From NCBI GenBank assembly GCA_036340235.1, contig JAYYZE010000011.1, forward strand, positions 1 to 64,000: 64,000 nucleotides of DNA, in the 5' to 3' direction. The notes under the pieces were generated by a model that saw only the letters and a program-made list of their open reading frames with translations, did not search any database and was not told the origin of the DNA. This stretch comes from GCA-2862585 sp036340235. Its GTDB lineage: Bacteria > Bacteroidota > Bacteroidia > Flavobacteriales > UBA7312. Position 1 is the first letter of the stretch, and every line of letters begins with the position of its first letter. Positions 51,357 through 61,097 of this stretch are shown piece after piece. The position numbers and the translations under genes were made by a program.

Positions 51357-52295
51357 TTAAGGTTTTAACACTAGTGTATCTTTTGAAATTATTGAAAAAA
51401 GTCCATAAGCAGGAATGCTACCATCATCATTATCAAAACTGTTATAGACATTCACTGGCTCTGTACCAAAAATGGCCCCTCCACCCGTTTGTTTTTGTTG
51501 AATTCTCGTCTTGTGATACTGATAAAAATCGTAATCAACACTACACAATATTATAGAAATTGAATCAATTTTAGAACCTTCTCGAACAACATCATCATAA
51601 TAGCCAAAACTAATGTATTCTAACTGCAACCTTTTGGTTTCGCCATTAAACAAGACATCATCAAATAACACTTTTTTAGCTGAAAATTCATCATCAAATT
51701 CAAAGCTTCCATTACTTATCGAAGGGTCCGATGAATCGAATCCAAGACCATAACTATCATTTTGTATTTGCCCATCGAAATTCTCATAAGAGAAGAAGGC
51801 CTTAAGCTTAAGCAAATAGTAATTAGGCCCTATTGGATCGTTAAAGGAAAATTCTAAACTATTGACACCATCTGCTGAGCTTGATGTCAAATTACTAGCT
51901 GTGCTAATTTCAACAGGATCTGGTGCACTAATATTTTTTGATTTTATCAGTAAATGACTTGGGTGATTAACTTCAATAGCATAAGTCTTGTTTATATCAA
52001 CAGAAACGTTGCTTTGATAAAAATAAGAGGAATCAATAAAGCTAAGGGTATCAATGAGCATATCGTTTTCAAAAAGAGTTACACTAGCATTTGAATAGAA
52101 CTCAAAGTTATCATTTGATAATGGATCTATGGAATGAGAGATATAAGCTCTAAATGGTTTTCCAAATTGGTTGGAAGAGTTGATGACTAATTTTGACTCA
52201 TGAGGTGGTAGATCGATGTCTATAACGGTTTGTAAATCATCACATGAGGCGAGAAATAAAATGATACTGAAAATTGAAATTAGTTTTTTCATCAT
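51357..52295 (-). CDS. DUF4249 outer-membrane-associated lipoprotein
   Basis: A 312-residue lipoprotein with signal peptide and lipobox FLASCDDL (Cys near residue 18). The mature start (VIDIDLPPHESKLVINSSNQ) and YISHSIDPLSNDNFEFYSNA are typical of DUF4249, which pairs with TonB-dependent receptors in Bacteroidota and may act as the surface lid in place of SusD. The gene lies 1 nt after the TonB receptor gene in the same direction. Substrate unknown. Confidence 0.85.
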   Translation of the reverse strand: MMKKLISIFSIILFLASCDDLQTVIDIDLPPHESKLVINSSNQFGKPFRAYISHSIDPLSNDNFEFYSNASVTLFENDMLIDTLSFIDSSYFYQSNVSVDINKTYAIEVNHPSHLLIKSKNISAPDPVEISTASNLTSSSADGVNSLEFSFNDPIGPNYYLLKLKAFFSYENFDGQIQNDSYGLGFDSSDPSISNGSFEFDDEFSAKKVLFDDVLFNGETKRLQLEYISFGYYDDVVREGSKIDSISIILCSVDYDFYQYHKTRIQQKQTGGGAIFGTEPVNVYNSFDNDDGSIPAYGLFSIISKDTLVLKP

Positions 52296-52296
52296 T

Positions 52297-54735
52297 TTAA
52301 AATTTAAACTTATAGGTTATGGAGGGAATAATTGGAAACAAACTGACCTGCTTAGCTTGTTTGTTATTCACTAATTGGTTGTTGACAATTGTCGTTTCAT
52401 TATCGATTCTTATATAGAAAGGGTTTTTTCTGTTGTAAACATTATACGCTCCAATGGACCATGTTCGCTCTCCCCATTTTTTTTGTTTATGAAAGTTTAA
52501 GCCTAGGTCAAGTCTATGGTAAGATGCCATTCTGTAATTGTTTCTGCTAGGATAATACTCAATTTCATTAATAGAATTTTCGGTAATACCATTGATATTT
52601 CCGCCAAGGTTTATGGAGGGAAATCTGGCTGTTTCCAGAGTGATATTATTTCCCGTACCAAAGACCCAGGTCATACCAATATCGAATTTATCGTTAAACT
52701 TGTGAGATGCAACCACTGAAATGTCATGTCTTCTGTCGTATTTATAAGGATACCATTTACCAAAATTAATATTGTCAAATTGTCGTTCACTAAAGGCTAG
52801 TGTATATCCAAACCAACCTGTTGTTTTTCCTTTTTTCTTTTGAAGAAAAAGCTCTATACCATAGGACCTTCCTTGACCAGCTATTTCTATTTTATCACGC
52901 CAATCTTGAAAATCAATGATATCGGTACCTGGCTTTAGGGAAATAAGGTTATCCATTGATTTATAGTAGCCCTCCAAGCTAATTTCGAATAACCCATTTT
53001 TAAAATTATGATTTACAGAACATGCTAATTGCCTTGATTTTTGTGGCGGTACTGAATCGGTACTGGGAACCCAAATATCAATTGGTAGACCCACACTAGT
53101 ATTACTCAATAGGTGGATGTGTTGTTGCATTTGAGCGTAGGATGCTTTGACTGACCAATCTTTGTTAATAATGTATCTAGAAGATATCCTTGGCTGCACA
53201 TCTGTGTACGCCGTCCCATTGGTATTGAAGTACGCCAGATGAATGCCCGCATTTATTTTTAAGCGATCATTGACTTTGATGTCGTCCTCAATGAATAAGA
53301 AACTATCATTATTGTATAACCTTTCTGAAAAAACAAAGGAGGTGTCTAAAATAGTGGTAGTTTGGTTTTGGAGAGAGTCAATATCAACGTTTCGTTCAAA
53401 TAAATTGATTGCCCCTGGGTAAAAACTATGATAAATATAATTCACTCCAAATCTAATGTAGTGATTAGGATTAGGGATATAATCGAAATCGATTTTAGCA
53501 CCAACATCCTCTATCCCTGAATAATAAACAAATTGTAAAGAATCTTGGCTGACCATGTTTTGGAAACGCTGAAAGGTTGATGACGTCAAGTCAGTCTGAA
53601 ACTGATATTTGGTAAAGGTAAGAGTGGTATTACTAAATAGCTTATTACTAAACAAATGATTCCAACGAAGTGCTGATGTTAAATTCCCCCACTCTAATCC
53701 AAAATCTGCTTCATTGCGGTAACTGAAGTTTTCATCGGATGTTGTTTTTTGATCGTTGCTATTATAATCTTCTGAAAGGTAAAACCTATCTTTACCTGAA
53801 TACAGACTTAAGTAGAGTCTATCTCTGTCAGAGATCTTGTGATTAATTTTAGCATTAATATCGTAAAAGAAGTAACCTGCTGGATTGCCATTATTTGTTT
53901 TTCTTATAAAAGGCTGGGCTAAAATATCAATATATGTCCTTCTAGCAGAAACAATAAATGATGTTTTATCTTTTAAAATTGGTCCTTCTATGGAAAGCTT
54001 TGAAGAAATTAATCCGACGCTTCCTTCGCCTTGGAACTTTTTCATGTTGCCTTCTTTCATGTCAATTTCAAGAACAGAGGATAATCGACCTCCAAAACGA
54101 GAAGGAAATCCACCTTTTGTTAATCTAACATTTTTTATTGCGTCAGCATTGAAAACAGAAAAGAAACCAAATAAGTGTGAGGCATTATATACCGGAACAC
54201 CGTCCAATAAAATAAGATTTTGATCAGGACCGCCGCCGCGGACATAAAAACCGCTGGTTCCTTCTCCTCCCGATTGCACACCAGGAAGTAATTGAATTGC
54301 TTTCAACACATCTACCTCACCCAAAAACGCTGGTATGGTTTTTATCTGTTCAACGGGTACTTCCACTAAACTAGATTGAGTTCTATCCACAACGGTTTCT
54401 TCGCCTACGACTATCACTTCTTGAATATTTTGAGCTGAAGGAGCAAGTTCAATATTCAAAGTTAAGTCTTCTGTTAAGGAAATTGATTCAGCATAAATAT
54501 CGAAACCAATGTATGAGAAATCGATTTTGACATTGCCTTCGGGCAAGGTAATGGAATAAAATCCAAAAGCATTTGTAGTTGTACCCTGAAATTGGTCTTT
54601 CCAAATGACATTAACTCCAATCAAGCTTTCGCCCGTTTCTTTGTCCACAACAAAGCCACTTATGGTGTGTTTTTGTTGGGCAATAAGGTCAATAAAGAAA
54701 AACGAAAATATCAACGTTATTAAGTATTTTTTCAT
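52297..54735 (-). CDS. TonB-dependent outer membrane receptor
   Basis: An 812-residue outer-membrane protein. It has a signal peptide, then a carboxypeptidase-like regulatory domain (HTISGFVVDKETGESLIGVN). The plug follows (EVDVLKAIQLLPGVQSGGEG, FYVRGGGPDQNLILLDGVPV), then a beta-barrel with a C-terminal aromatic strand ending FPIIPSITYKFKF. The start was moved to 54735 (MKKYLITL), giving a clean signal peptide and avoiding overlap with pyrF. It is paired with the DUF4249 gene. Likely role: energy-dependent uptake of an unknown nutrient. Confidence 0.9.
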   Translation of the reverse strand: MKKYLITLIFSFFFIDLIAQQKHTISGFVVDKETGESLIGVNVIWKDQFQGTTTNAFGFYSITLPEGNVKIDFSYIGFDIYAESISLTEDLTLNIELAPSAQNIQEVIVVGEETVVDRTQSSLVEVPVEQIKTIPAFLGEVDVLKAIQLLPGVQSGGEGTSGFYVRGGGPDQNLILLDGVPVYNASHLFGFFSVFNADAIKNVRLTKGGFPSRFGGRLSSVLEIDMKEGNMKKFQGEGSVGLISSKLSIEGPILKDKTSFIVSARRTYIDILAQPFIRKTNNGNPAGYFFYDINAKINHKISDRDRLYLSLYSGKDRFYLSEDYNSNDQKTTSDENFSYRNEADFGLEWGNLTSALRWNHLFSNKLFSNTTLTFTKYQFQTDLTSSTFQRFQNMVSQDSLQFVYYSGIEDVGAKIDFDYIPNPNHYIRFGVNYIYHSFYPGAINLFERNVDIDSLQNQTTTILDTSFVFSERLYNNDSFLFIEDDIKVNDRLKINAGIHLAYFNTNGTAYTDVQPRISSRYIINKDWSVKASYAQMQQHIHLLSNTSVGLPIDIWVPSTDSVPPQKSRQLACSVNHNFKNGLFEISLEGYYKSMDNLISLKPGTDIIDFQDWRDKIEIAGQGRSYGIELFLQKKKGKTTGWFGYTLAFSERQFDNINFGKWYPYKYDRRHDISVVASHKFNDKFDIGMTWVFGTGNNITLETARFPSINLGGNINGITENSINEIEYYPSRNNYRMASYHRLDLGLNFHKQKKWGERTWSIGAYNVYNRKNPFYIRIDNETTIVNNQLVNNKQAKQVSLFPIIPSITYKFKF

Positions 54736-54749
54736 GAATTTATTAATAA

Positions 54750-55559
54750 TCAACATCGTTTATCAAGCTCTATTTTCATTTCTTGTTGTAGTAATAACGC
54801 TTGTTTTCTAGCTTTCATTGCAAAATCTTTTGAATGATCAGCATATATGATTGCTCTTGAAGAATTAACCAAGAGACCACAATGTTTGTTCATTCCGTAT
54901 TTGGCCACTTCAGACAAACTACCACCTTGTGCCCCAATACCTGGTACTAAAAGAAAGTGATTTGGTGCAATTTTTCTAATGTCTTGCAACAATTCAGCAC
55001 GCGTAGCTCCTACTACAAACATGACATTATCTCCGTAAGATTGTGACTTTTCAAGTACTTTTTGGTACAGTGTTGTGCCATATTTATCTGAGGTCATTTG
55101 AAAATCTAGACCACCAGGGTTTGATGTTAATGCTAAAACTATAGCCCATTTGTCTTTAAACTTTAGAAAAGGTACAACAGAGTCATAGCCCATATATGGA
55201 GCAACAGTTACTGCATCGAAATTGAAGTTTTCAAAGAATGTTTTAGCGTACATCTTAGATGTATTACCTATGTCTCCGCGTTTGGCATCGGCTATAGTAA
55301 AAAGGTTGTCTGGAATATAGTCTATTGTTTTTCTGAGACTTTCCCATCCTTTTTCGCCTAGGCATTCGTAAAAGGCAATATTAGGTTTGTAAGCAACACA
55401 TAAATCATGTGTCGCATCTATTATCTGTTTGTTAAATTCAAAAATAGGATCATCAAGGTCTAAAAGATGTTTGGGAATTTTTTGTAAGTCGGTATCTAAG
55501 CCAACACATAAAAAAGATTCTTTTTGTTGAATATGCTTAAATAAATCGATAGCTTTCAT
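54750..55559 (-). CDS. pyrF: orotidine-5'-phosphate decarboxylase
   Basis: Final step of UMP synthesis; 269 residues, the longer type-2 form. Blocks include SFLCVGLDTDLQKIPKHLL, VAYKPNIAFYECLG, the catalytic IADAKRGDIGNTSKMYA (Lys and Asp), TVAPYMGYDSVVPF and LVPGIGAQGGSL. It is 1 nt after prfA and upstream of the TonB receptor in a long co-directional minus-strand run. Confidence 0.95.
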   Translation of the reverse strand: MKAIDLFKHIQQKESFLCVGLDTDLQKIPKHLLDLDDPIFEFNKQIIDATHDLCVAYKPNIAFYECLGEKGWESLRKTIDYIPDNLFTIADAKRGDIGNTSKMYAKTFFENFNFDAVTVAPYMGYDSVVPFLKFKDKWAIVLALTSNPGGLDFQMTSDKYGTTLYQKVLEKSQSYGDNVMFVVGATRAELLQDIRKIAPNHFLLVPGIGAQGGSLSEVAKYGMNKHCGLLVNSSRAIIYADHSKDFAMKARKQALLLQQEMKIELDKRC

Positions 55560-55560
55560 C

Positions 55561-56631
55561 TTATTCAGATTGAGTGGTTCCCTCTTTCAGCCTTTCGGCA
55601 TTTTCGGCAATTTTTAATTCTTCAATGAATTTATCTAAATCACCATTGACGACGTTAGTCAAATTATATTGCGTTAATCCAATACGGTGATCTGTTACCC
55701 TTCCTTGGGGGTAGTTGTAGGTTCTAATTTTTGCAGAGCGATCACCTGTTACAACCATAGATTTTCGTCTTCCTGACAACTCTTCCAAACGCTTTTGTAA
55801 TTCAATCTCATAAATTCTTGATCGAAGTACTTTGAGTGCCTTATCATAATTTTTATGTTGGGATTTTTGATCTTGACATTGAGCCACAATCCCAGTTGGT
55901 ATGTGCGTGAGTCTAACAGCGGAATAAGTCGTATTAACGGATTGTCCGCCTGGCCCTGAGGAACAATAAGTGTCTTTTCGTATATCGCTGTCCTTGATCT
56001 CTACATCAAACTCTTCAGCTTCTGGCATTACTACTACAGAAGCTGCGGAGGTATGTACCCTTCCCTGTGTCTCGGTCTGTGGTACCCGTTGTACTCTATG
56101 AACTCCCGACTCAAATTTCAACATTCCATAAACATCCGCCCCATTGACATTGAAAATGATTTCTTTATACCCCCCTGAGGTGCCTTCGGCAACATCAACA
56201 AGCTCAATTTTCCAGCCTTTAGAACTGGCAAAATTAGAATACATTCTGTGTAAATCACCAGTAAAAATACTGGCTTCATCGCCTCCAGCGCCTGCTCTAA
56301 TTTCGACTACTGCGTTTTTGGCATCTGCTGGATCCTTTGGAATGAGAAGTACTTTTATCTCTTCTTCCAAAGTATCCTTATTTGGAATTAATACCTCTAA
56401 CTCCAATTTAGCCATTTCTTTCATCTCCTCGTCTTTCAACATGTCCTTGGCATTCTCAATATTCGACAAGAGATTTTTATAATTCTTATGGGCTTCTATG
56501 ATGGGTTCTAAGTCCTTGTATTCTTTATTGAGCTGGACATATTGTTTCATGTCGGCAATAATTTCTGGCTGAACTATCAATTTAGAAACTTCGTCAAATC
56601 GTATTTTAATTGCTTCTAACTTTTCTAACAT
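55561..56631 (-). CDS. prfA: peptide chain release factor 1
   Basis: A 356-residue class I release factor recognising UAA and UAG. The GGQ motif is in YCSSGPGGQSVNTTYSAVRL. The anticodon-like tripeptide region reads HRVQRVPQTETQGRVHTSAA. AEGTSGGYKEIIF and IRTYNYPQGRVTDHRIGL are other RF1 blocks. It starts 2 nt after purM. It would act at the TAA and TAG codons interrupting several pseudogenes here. Confidence 0.97.
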   Translation of the reverse strand: MLEKLEAIKIRFDEVSKLIVQPEIIADMKQYVQLNKEYKDLEPIIEAHKNYKNLLSNIENAKDMLKDEEMKEMAKLELEVLIPNKDTLEEEIKVLLIPKDPADAKNAVVEIRAGAGGDEASIFTGDLHRMYSNFASSKGWKIELVDVAEGTSGGYKEIIFNVNGADVYGMLKFESGVHRVQRVPQTETQGRVHTSAASVVVMPEAEEFDVEIKDSDIRKDTYCSSGPGGQSVNTTYSAVRLTHIPTGIVAQCQDQKSQHKNYDKALKVLRSRIYEIELQKRLEELSGRRKSMVVTGDRSAKIRTYNYPQGRVTDHRIGLTQYNLTNVVNGDLDKFIEELKIAENAERLKEGTTQSE

Positions 56632-56633
56632 GA

Positions 56634-57797
56634 TTAATAAATAAATTCGCCAAATGGGCTACTAATCGTTAACTGTTTTTTGGAAGAGGCTTCCACTCTG
56701 CCTATGATTTTGGCTTCGACATTAAATGTTTCTGAAATGGAAATGATGTCTTGTGCAATTTCTTGTGGAACATACAACTCCATCCGATGTCCCATATTGA
56801 ACACTTTGTACATTTCATGCCAATCGGTTTTTGATTCTTTTTGAATTAACTGAAATAATGGCGGCACATCAAATAAATTATCCTTAATAATGTGGAGCTT
56901 GTCAACAAAATGCAAAACTTTGGTTTGTGCACCTCCGCTACAGTGTACCATTCCGTGTATGTTTTCACGATGAGATTCTAGAATCTGTTTGATAATGGGT
57001 GCATAAGTTCTAGTTGGTGAAAGCACCAATTTTCCAATATCGACGGATAGGTCGAGCACATCAAGTAATTTCTTACTTCCTGAATAGACTAATTCCTTAG
57101 GAAGAGAATGATCATATGTCTCGGGATATGCTTCTGCTAAATAACTATGAAAAACATCATGTCTAGCCGAAGTCAAACCATTACTTCCCATTCCTCCATT
57201 GTAGTTACTTTCATAGCTTGACTGTCCATATGACGAAAGGCCAACAATTACGTTACCAGAACTAATTTTATCATTTGAAATGACATCCTTTCGTGGCATT
57301 CTGCACACGACTGTGGAATCTACAATGATGGTTCGAACCAAATCACCGACATCAGCTGTTTCACCTCCTGTGGAATGAATACCAATCCCAAGGTTTCTAA
57401 GTTCGTATAATAACTCTTCTGTTCCGTTGATGATGCTAGAGATAACTTCGGCTGGAATAAGCGTTTTGTTTCTTCCAATGGTTGACGAAACCAATATATT
57501 GTCGGTAACTCCTACACACAACAAATCGTCTAAATTCATGACAAGTGCGTCTTGAGCTATACCTTTCCAAACAGAGAGATCGCCTGTTTCGCGCCAATAA
57601 GCGTAAGCCAGCGATGATTTAGTGCCTGCACCATCAGCGTGCATCACTACGCAGTAATCATCATCATTACTCAAATAGTCAGGAACAATTTTACAAAACG
57701 CATTGGGAAAAAGTCCTTTGTCTATTTTTTTAATTGCTTGATGGACATCTTCCTTGTCTGCTGAAACTCCTCTAAGTGTATAACGACTGCCTAACAT
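56634..57797 (-). CDS. purM: phosphoribosylformylglycinamidine cyclo-ligase (AIR synthase)
   Basis: The purine pathway enzyme forming AIR from FGAM; 387 residues in the Bacteroidota-type long form. Markers are VVMHADGAGTKSSLAY, AQDALVMNLDDLLCVGV, GIHSTGGETADVGDLVRTI and VHCSGGAQTKVLHF near the C-terminal domain. The start is set at 57797 (MLGSRYTLRG); the longer reading from 57821 would run into the terminator hairpin of the upstream gene. Confidence 0.9.
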   Translation of the reverse strand: MLGSRYTLRGVSADKEDVHQAIKKIDKGLFPNAFCKIVPDYLSNDDDYCVVMHADGAGTKSSLAYAYWRETGDLSVWKGIAQDALVMNLDDLLCVGVTDNILVSSTIGRNKTLIPAEVISSIINGTEELLYELRNLGIGIHSTGGETADVGDLVRTIIVDSTVVCRMPRKDVISNDKISSGNVIVGLSSYGQSSYESNYNGGMGSNGLTSARHDVFHSYLAEAYPETYDHSLPKELVYSGSKKLLDVLDLSVDIGKLVLSPTRTYAPIIKQILESHRENIHGMVHCSGGAQTKVLHFVDKLHIIKDNLFDVPPLFQLIQKESKTDWHEMYKVFNMGHRMELYVPQEIAQDIISISETFNVEAKIIGRVEASSKKQLTISSPFGEFIY

Positions 57798-57809
57798 ACT
57801 TTTTTGAAT

Positions 57810-57843
57810 AAAAAAAAGCACCTCAAGAGAGTGAGGTACTTTC
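57810..57843 (-). terminator. rho-independent terminator after the PorE-like gene
   Basis: The minus strand reads AGTACCTCA, a CTCTCT loop, TGAGGTGCT, then a run of eight T. The 9-bp stem has one G-U pair. It ends the OmpA-family transcript just upstream of purM, and it supports the purM start at 57797. Confidence 0.88.
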
Positions 57844-57860
57844 TTGTATTTGTATAAAGG

Positions 57861-59897
57861 TTATTTATTCTTTTTAGTAACCTCGTCTTTTTCTACATTA
57901 TAGAACGAATCCAAAACAACCTTGAAATCTGTTCTTCTATTGTACTGATGAGCTTTTTCTTTATCCTTTTTTCTTCTGAGTTTATTTTCGATAAAATCTG
58001 GTGAAAGGATTGCGCCTATCCTAAGTTTACCATCTTTAACATCCATAACGAATGGTTCGGTTTCTCCCATACCTGAAGCAATCAATCGCTTTGGTTCAAT
58101 CCCTTTTGCCACCATATAATCCACACATATTTGAGCTCGTCTTTGTGATAACTCCATGTTAAACTGATCACCAGCACGACTATCTGTATGAGAACGTAAC
58201 TTTATGACTACATTCGGATTTTTCTTAAGTACAACGATTAGTGCATCAAGTGCCTCTTTGGATTTTGGCCTTAATTTAGCACTGTTGTAATCATATTCTA
58301 TCCTTGGTATTATGATTTCCTTGACAGTTGGCTCTAATACAATATCTTGAATGAGATTTACTGATTCTTTGACACCGATAGTGGACTCAGTAAAAGTATT
58401 AGTTAAATAGCCTTCTTTGCTAACCTCTAATGTGTAAGACACGTTTTCCTTAATATAGTCTTCATCAAAAATATAGCGCCCTGAATTGTCACTAATGGCT
58501 GTCATTAGACTGCCATCACTACCAACAATATCAATTTTCACATCAGAAATAATTTGCTCAGTCTTTGCATCAAAAACAACACCAGAAAGAGTAAGGTCTA
58601 GCTTTGGAAGATAAAATTGGTAAATATCATCTCCCTTACTACCAAGTCTGTTTGACGAGAGGTATCCTTTCTCCTCTTCATTTTCAAAAATAATTCCAAA
58701 ATCATCATTGGATGAATTAATTGGACTTTTCATATTTATAATTGAGCGTAAAATATTTTCGTCATCAAACTCGGCTTTAAAAATATCTAAACCCCCCATA
58801 CCTGTGTGTCCATCTGATGAAAAGTATAGTGATCCGTCGAAGTGAATGAATGGGAAAACCTCGTTACCGCTAGTGTTTATTTGTTCTCCCATATTTATAG
58901 GTTCACTCCACTCGTCTCTTTTTATTTTCTTTACATACCATATATCATTACCACCAAATCCACCTTTCATATCAGAAGCAAAATAAAGTACTTTACCATC
59001 GGCTCGAAGAGATGGGTGAGCAAAGCTGCTGGTACTGTCGTATGGTAGTGGTAACAAGACGGGCGATATCCAATCTTTACCTTTTTTTCTAGAAAAGTAA
59101 ATTTCACATGTAGGAATGGGTTTTAACTTGGAGTTTTCGATACAACGAGTGAAATATATTTCATTTCCTCTTTGATTCATTGATGGCGTTGCTTCGTGAT
59201 TTGGGGTGTTCATAGGCTCATCAAAAGGAGTGGGCTTAGACCATCTGTTTTTCTTTTTATCAAATTTTGACCAAAAAATATCGGTATATGAATTACCTGT
59301 AAAACCATCTTTGGATTTTCCTAGCGAACCATCCCTGGTTGAAGTAAAAAATAGTTCATCATAATCTCTACTAGCGTAACACGGAGAAAACTCTTCTTTA
59401 TTTGTGTTGTGAACAAAAGGTGTGATAATATAGCGTGTGGGGTCTTGCTGAGTTTGCATGGCAAATTGGCAAGACTTGATACCAAAATCAGCTCGAGAGT
59501 CGTTGGCTTTTAGTGTTTTGTACTTTTCATATTGTTCAATTGCTGCAGAATATTGTTGCTGTTTTTGCAATACTTGTGCATATCGCAAATAAACTTCAGC
59601 ATGTGGGTATTTAGCCTTAATGGCTCGTTTGTACATAGTGCTAGCCTTCTTCAAATAAATGGGGGTGGCTATATTACGCGCACATTCGGCTTGTAAAAAT
59701 ATAAGTTCAGCCTTTTTGGCTCGATTTTTTTCTTTCGAATATTGCTCCTTGTACAGCTTTTCAGCCTCGTGATAGTTCTTCATGACGAAGGCCTTATCGG
59801 CTTTGGTCAACTTTACCTTTTTGGGCGTATTTTGAGCGTTCGTTATCGTGAAAAACAACAAAAACAAAGGAATTAAAAGTGAAAGTAAATGTTTCAT
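57861..59897 (-). CDS. OmpA-family protein with TPR, PD40 propeller and carboxypeptidase-like domains (PorE-like)
   Basis: A 678-residue exported protein. Order: signal peptide (1-21), a TPR-like N-terminal region (to about 150), a PD40/WD40-like propeller (FSPCYASRDYDELFFTSTRD, GNEIYFTRCIENSK, GGFGGNDIWYVKK, GGLDIFKAEF). Then a carboxypeptidase regulatory-like domain (LSGVVFDAKTEQIISDVKID) and a C-terminal OmpA peptidoglycan-binding domain (LRSHTDSRAGDQFNMELSQR). This order and size match PorE, a T9SS-associated protein that links to peptidoglycan. A T9SS cargo gene exists in this window. Other OmpA proteins share parts of the layout. Confidence 0.75.
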   Translation of the reverse strand: MKHLLSLLIPLFLLFFTITNAQNTPKKVKLTKADKAFVMKNYHEAEKLYKEQYSKEKNRAKKAELIFLQAECARNIATPIYLKKASTMYKRAIKAKYPHAEVYLRYAQVLQKQQQYSAAIEQYEKYKTLKANDSRADFGIKSCQFAMQTQQDPTRYIITPFVHNTNKEEFSPCYASRDYDELFFTSTRDGSLGKSKDGFTGNSYTDIFWSKFDKKKNRWSKPTPFDEPMNTPNHEATPSMNQRGNEIYFTRCIENSKLKPIPTCEIYFSRKKGKDWISPVLLPLPYDSTSSFAHPSLRADGKVLYFASDMKGGFGGNDIWYVKKIKRDEWSEPINMGEQINTSGNEVFPFIHFDGSLYFSSDGHTGMGGLDIFKAEFDDENILRSIINMKSPINSSNDDFGIIFENEEEKGYLSSNRLGSKGDDIYQFYLPKLDLTLSGVVFDAKTEQIISDVKIDIVGSDGSLMTAISDNSGRYIFDEDYIKENVSYTLEVSKEGYLTNTFTESTIGVKESVNLIQDIVLEPTVKEIIIPRIEYDYNSAKLRPKSKEALDALIVVLKKNPNVVIKLRSHTDSRAGDQFNMELSQRRAQICVDYMVAKGIEPKRLIASGMGETEPFVMDVKDGKLRIGAILSPDFIENKLRRKKDKEKAHQYNRRTDFKVVLDSFYNVEKDEVTKKNK

Positions 59898-60025
59898 TTC
59901 GAATACTTAGAATTTTTGCTAAAATAAGGATTTATTTCGTTTGTAAAAGCGCCAATCAAATTTCAGTTTTAAAAGTTGTTAATAAAATTAAAAATTAAGT
60001 TAATGATAGCTTCTTTTAATTGATT

Positions 60026-60033
60026 TATTTTTG
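60026..60033 (+). promoter_or_regulatory. Bacteroidota -7 box upstream of the glutamine synthetase gene
   Basis: Reads TATTTTTG (TAnnTTTG), ending 29 nt before the ATG at 60063, in the 165-nt divergent gap with the PorE-like gene. No TTG at the expected -33 position. Confidence 0.55.
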
Positions 60034-60062
60034 CGAGTGATTAACTCATAAAACAAATTTTA

Positions 60063-61085
60063 ATGTCAAAAAGCAAACTTGAATACATTTGGCTGGACGG
60101 ATACACTCCAACCCAAAACATGAGAAGCAAAACAAAAATTATTGATGACTTTAGCGGTAAGCTAGAAGACTGCCCTGTGTGGTCTTTTGATGGTAGCTCT
60201 ACTAAACAAGCAACTGGTAATTCTTCAGATTGTTTATTAAAGCCCGTTGCAATTTACCCAGATCCAACAAGAGTTAATGGTTTTTTAGTGATGACCGAGG
60301 TTCTTAACAACGATGGTACACCGCATGAGTCGAACGGTCGTTCAACTATCGATGACGATGACAACGACTTTTGGTTTGGATTTGAACAGGAGTACTTCAT
60401 AATGGATAAAGACACCCAGCTTCCCCTAGGCTTTCCGCTAGGAGGTTATCCTGGGCCACAAGGTCTGTACTATTGCTCTGTTGGAGGAAGAAATACTCAT
60501 GGGCGAGAGTTTGTTGAGGAACATGCCGACTTGTGTTTAGAGGCTGGCATCAATTTTCAGGGAATCAACCAAGAAGTAGCTAGCGGACAATGGGAATTTC
60601 AATTGTTTGCAAAGGGCGCCAAAAAAGCTGGTGATGAAATTTGGATAGCTCGTTATTTATTAGACAGATTAACAGAAAGCTATGGCTATTACATAGAATA
60701 TCACCCTAAACCTGTAAAAGGAGATTGGAACGGCTCTGGAATGCACGCCAATTTCTCAAACACTGTACTGAGAACCTGTGGCTCAAAGGAAGTTTACGAA
60801 AAAATATGTGAAGCTTTCAGACCTCTTGCAAAAGAACACATTTCTGTTTATGGCGAATTTAATGACGAACGATTAACCGGTTTGCATGAAACTGCATCAA
60901 TTAACGACTTTAGTTACGGCATTTCTGATCGTGGCGCATCTATAAGAATTCCTATTTTAACGGTTGAAAATGGCTGGAAAGGATGGCTTGAGGACAGAAG
61001 ACCTGCATCTAATGCGGATCCATACAAAATTGCATCACGTATCATAAAAACAGTAAAGGGAGTATCAGTAGATTTATCCGTTTAA
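60063..61085 (+). CDS. glnA: glutamine synthetase, type II (eukaryote-like)
   Basis: A 340-residue enzyme making glutamine from glutamate and ammonia with ATP. It is the short GSII form, not the 470-residue GSI or the 700-residue GSIII. Motifs: EYIWLDGYTPTQNMRSKTK, WSFDGSSTKQATG, FWFGFEQEYFIMD (metal Glu), NQEVASGQWEFQLF, WNGSGMHANFSNT and a C-terminal DRRPASNADPYKIASRIIKT. It is convergent with tatA, 12 nt away. Confidence 0.95.
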   Translation: MSKSKLEYIWLDGYTPTQNMRSKTKIIDDFSGKLEDCPVWSFDGSSTKQATGNSSDCLLKPVAIYPDPTRVNGFLVMTEVLNNDGTPHESNGRSTIDDDDNDFWFGFEQEYFIMDKDTQLPLGFPLGGYPGPQGLYYCSVGGRNTHGREFVEEHADLCLEAGINFQGINQEVASGQWEFQLFAKGAKKAGDEIWIARYLLDRLTESYGYYIEYHPKPVKGDWNGSGMHANFSNTVLRTCGSKEVYEKICEAFRPLAKEHISVYGEFNDERLTGLHETASINDFSYGISDRGASIRIPILTVENGWKGWLEDRRPASNADPYKIASRIIKTVKGVSVDLSV

Positions 61086-61097
61086 ATAAAAACTATA

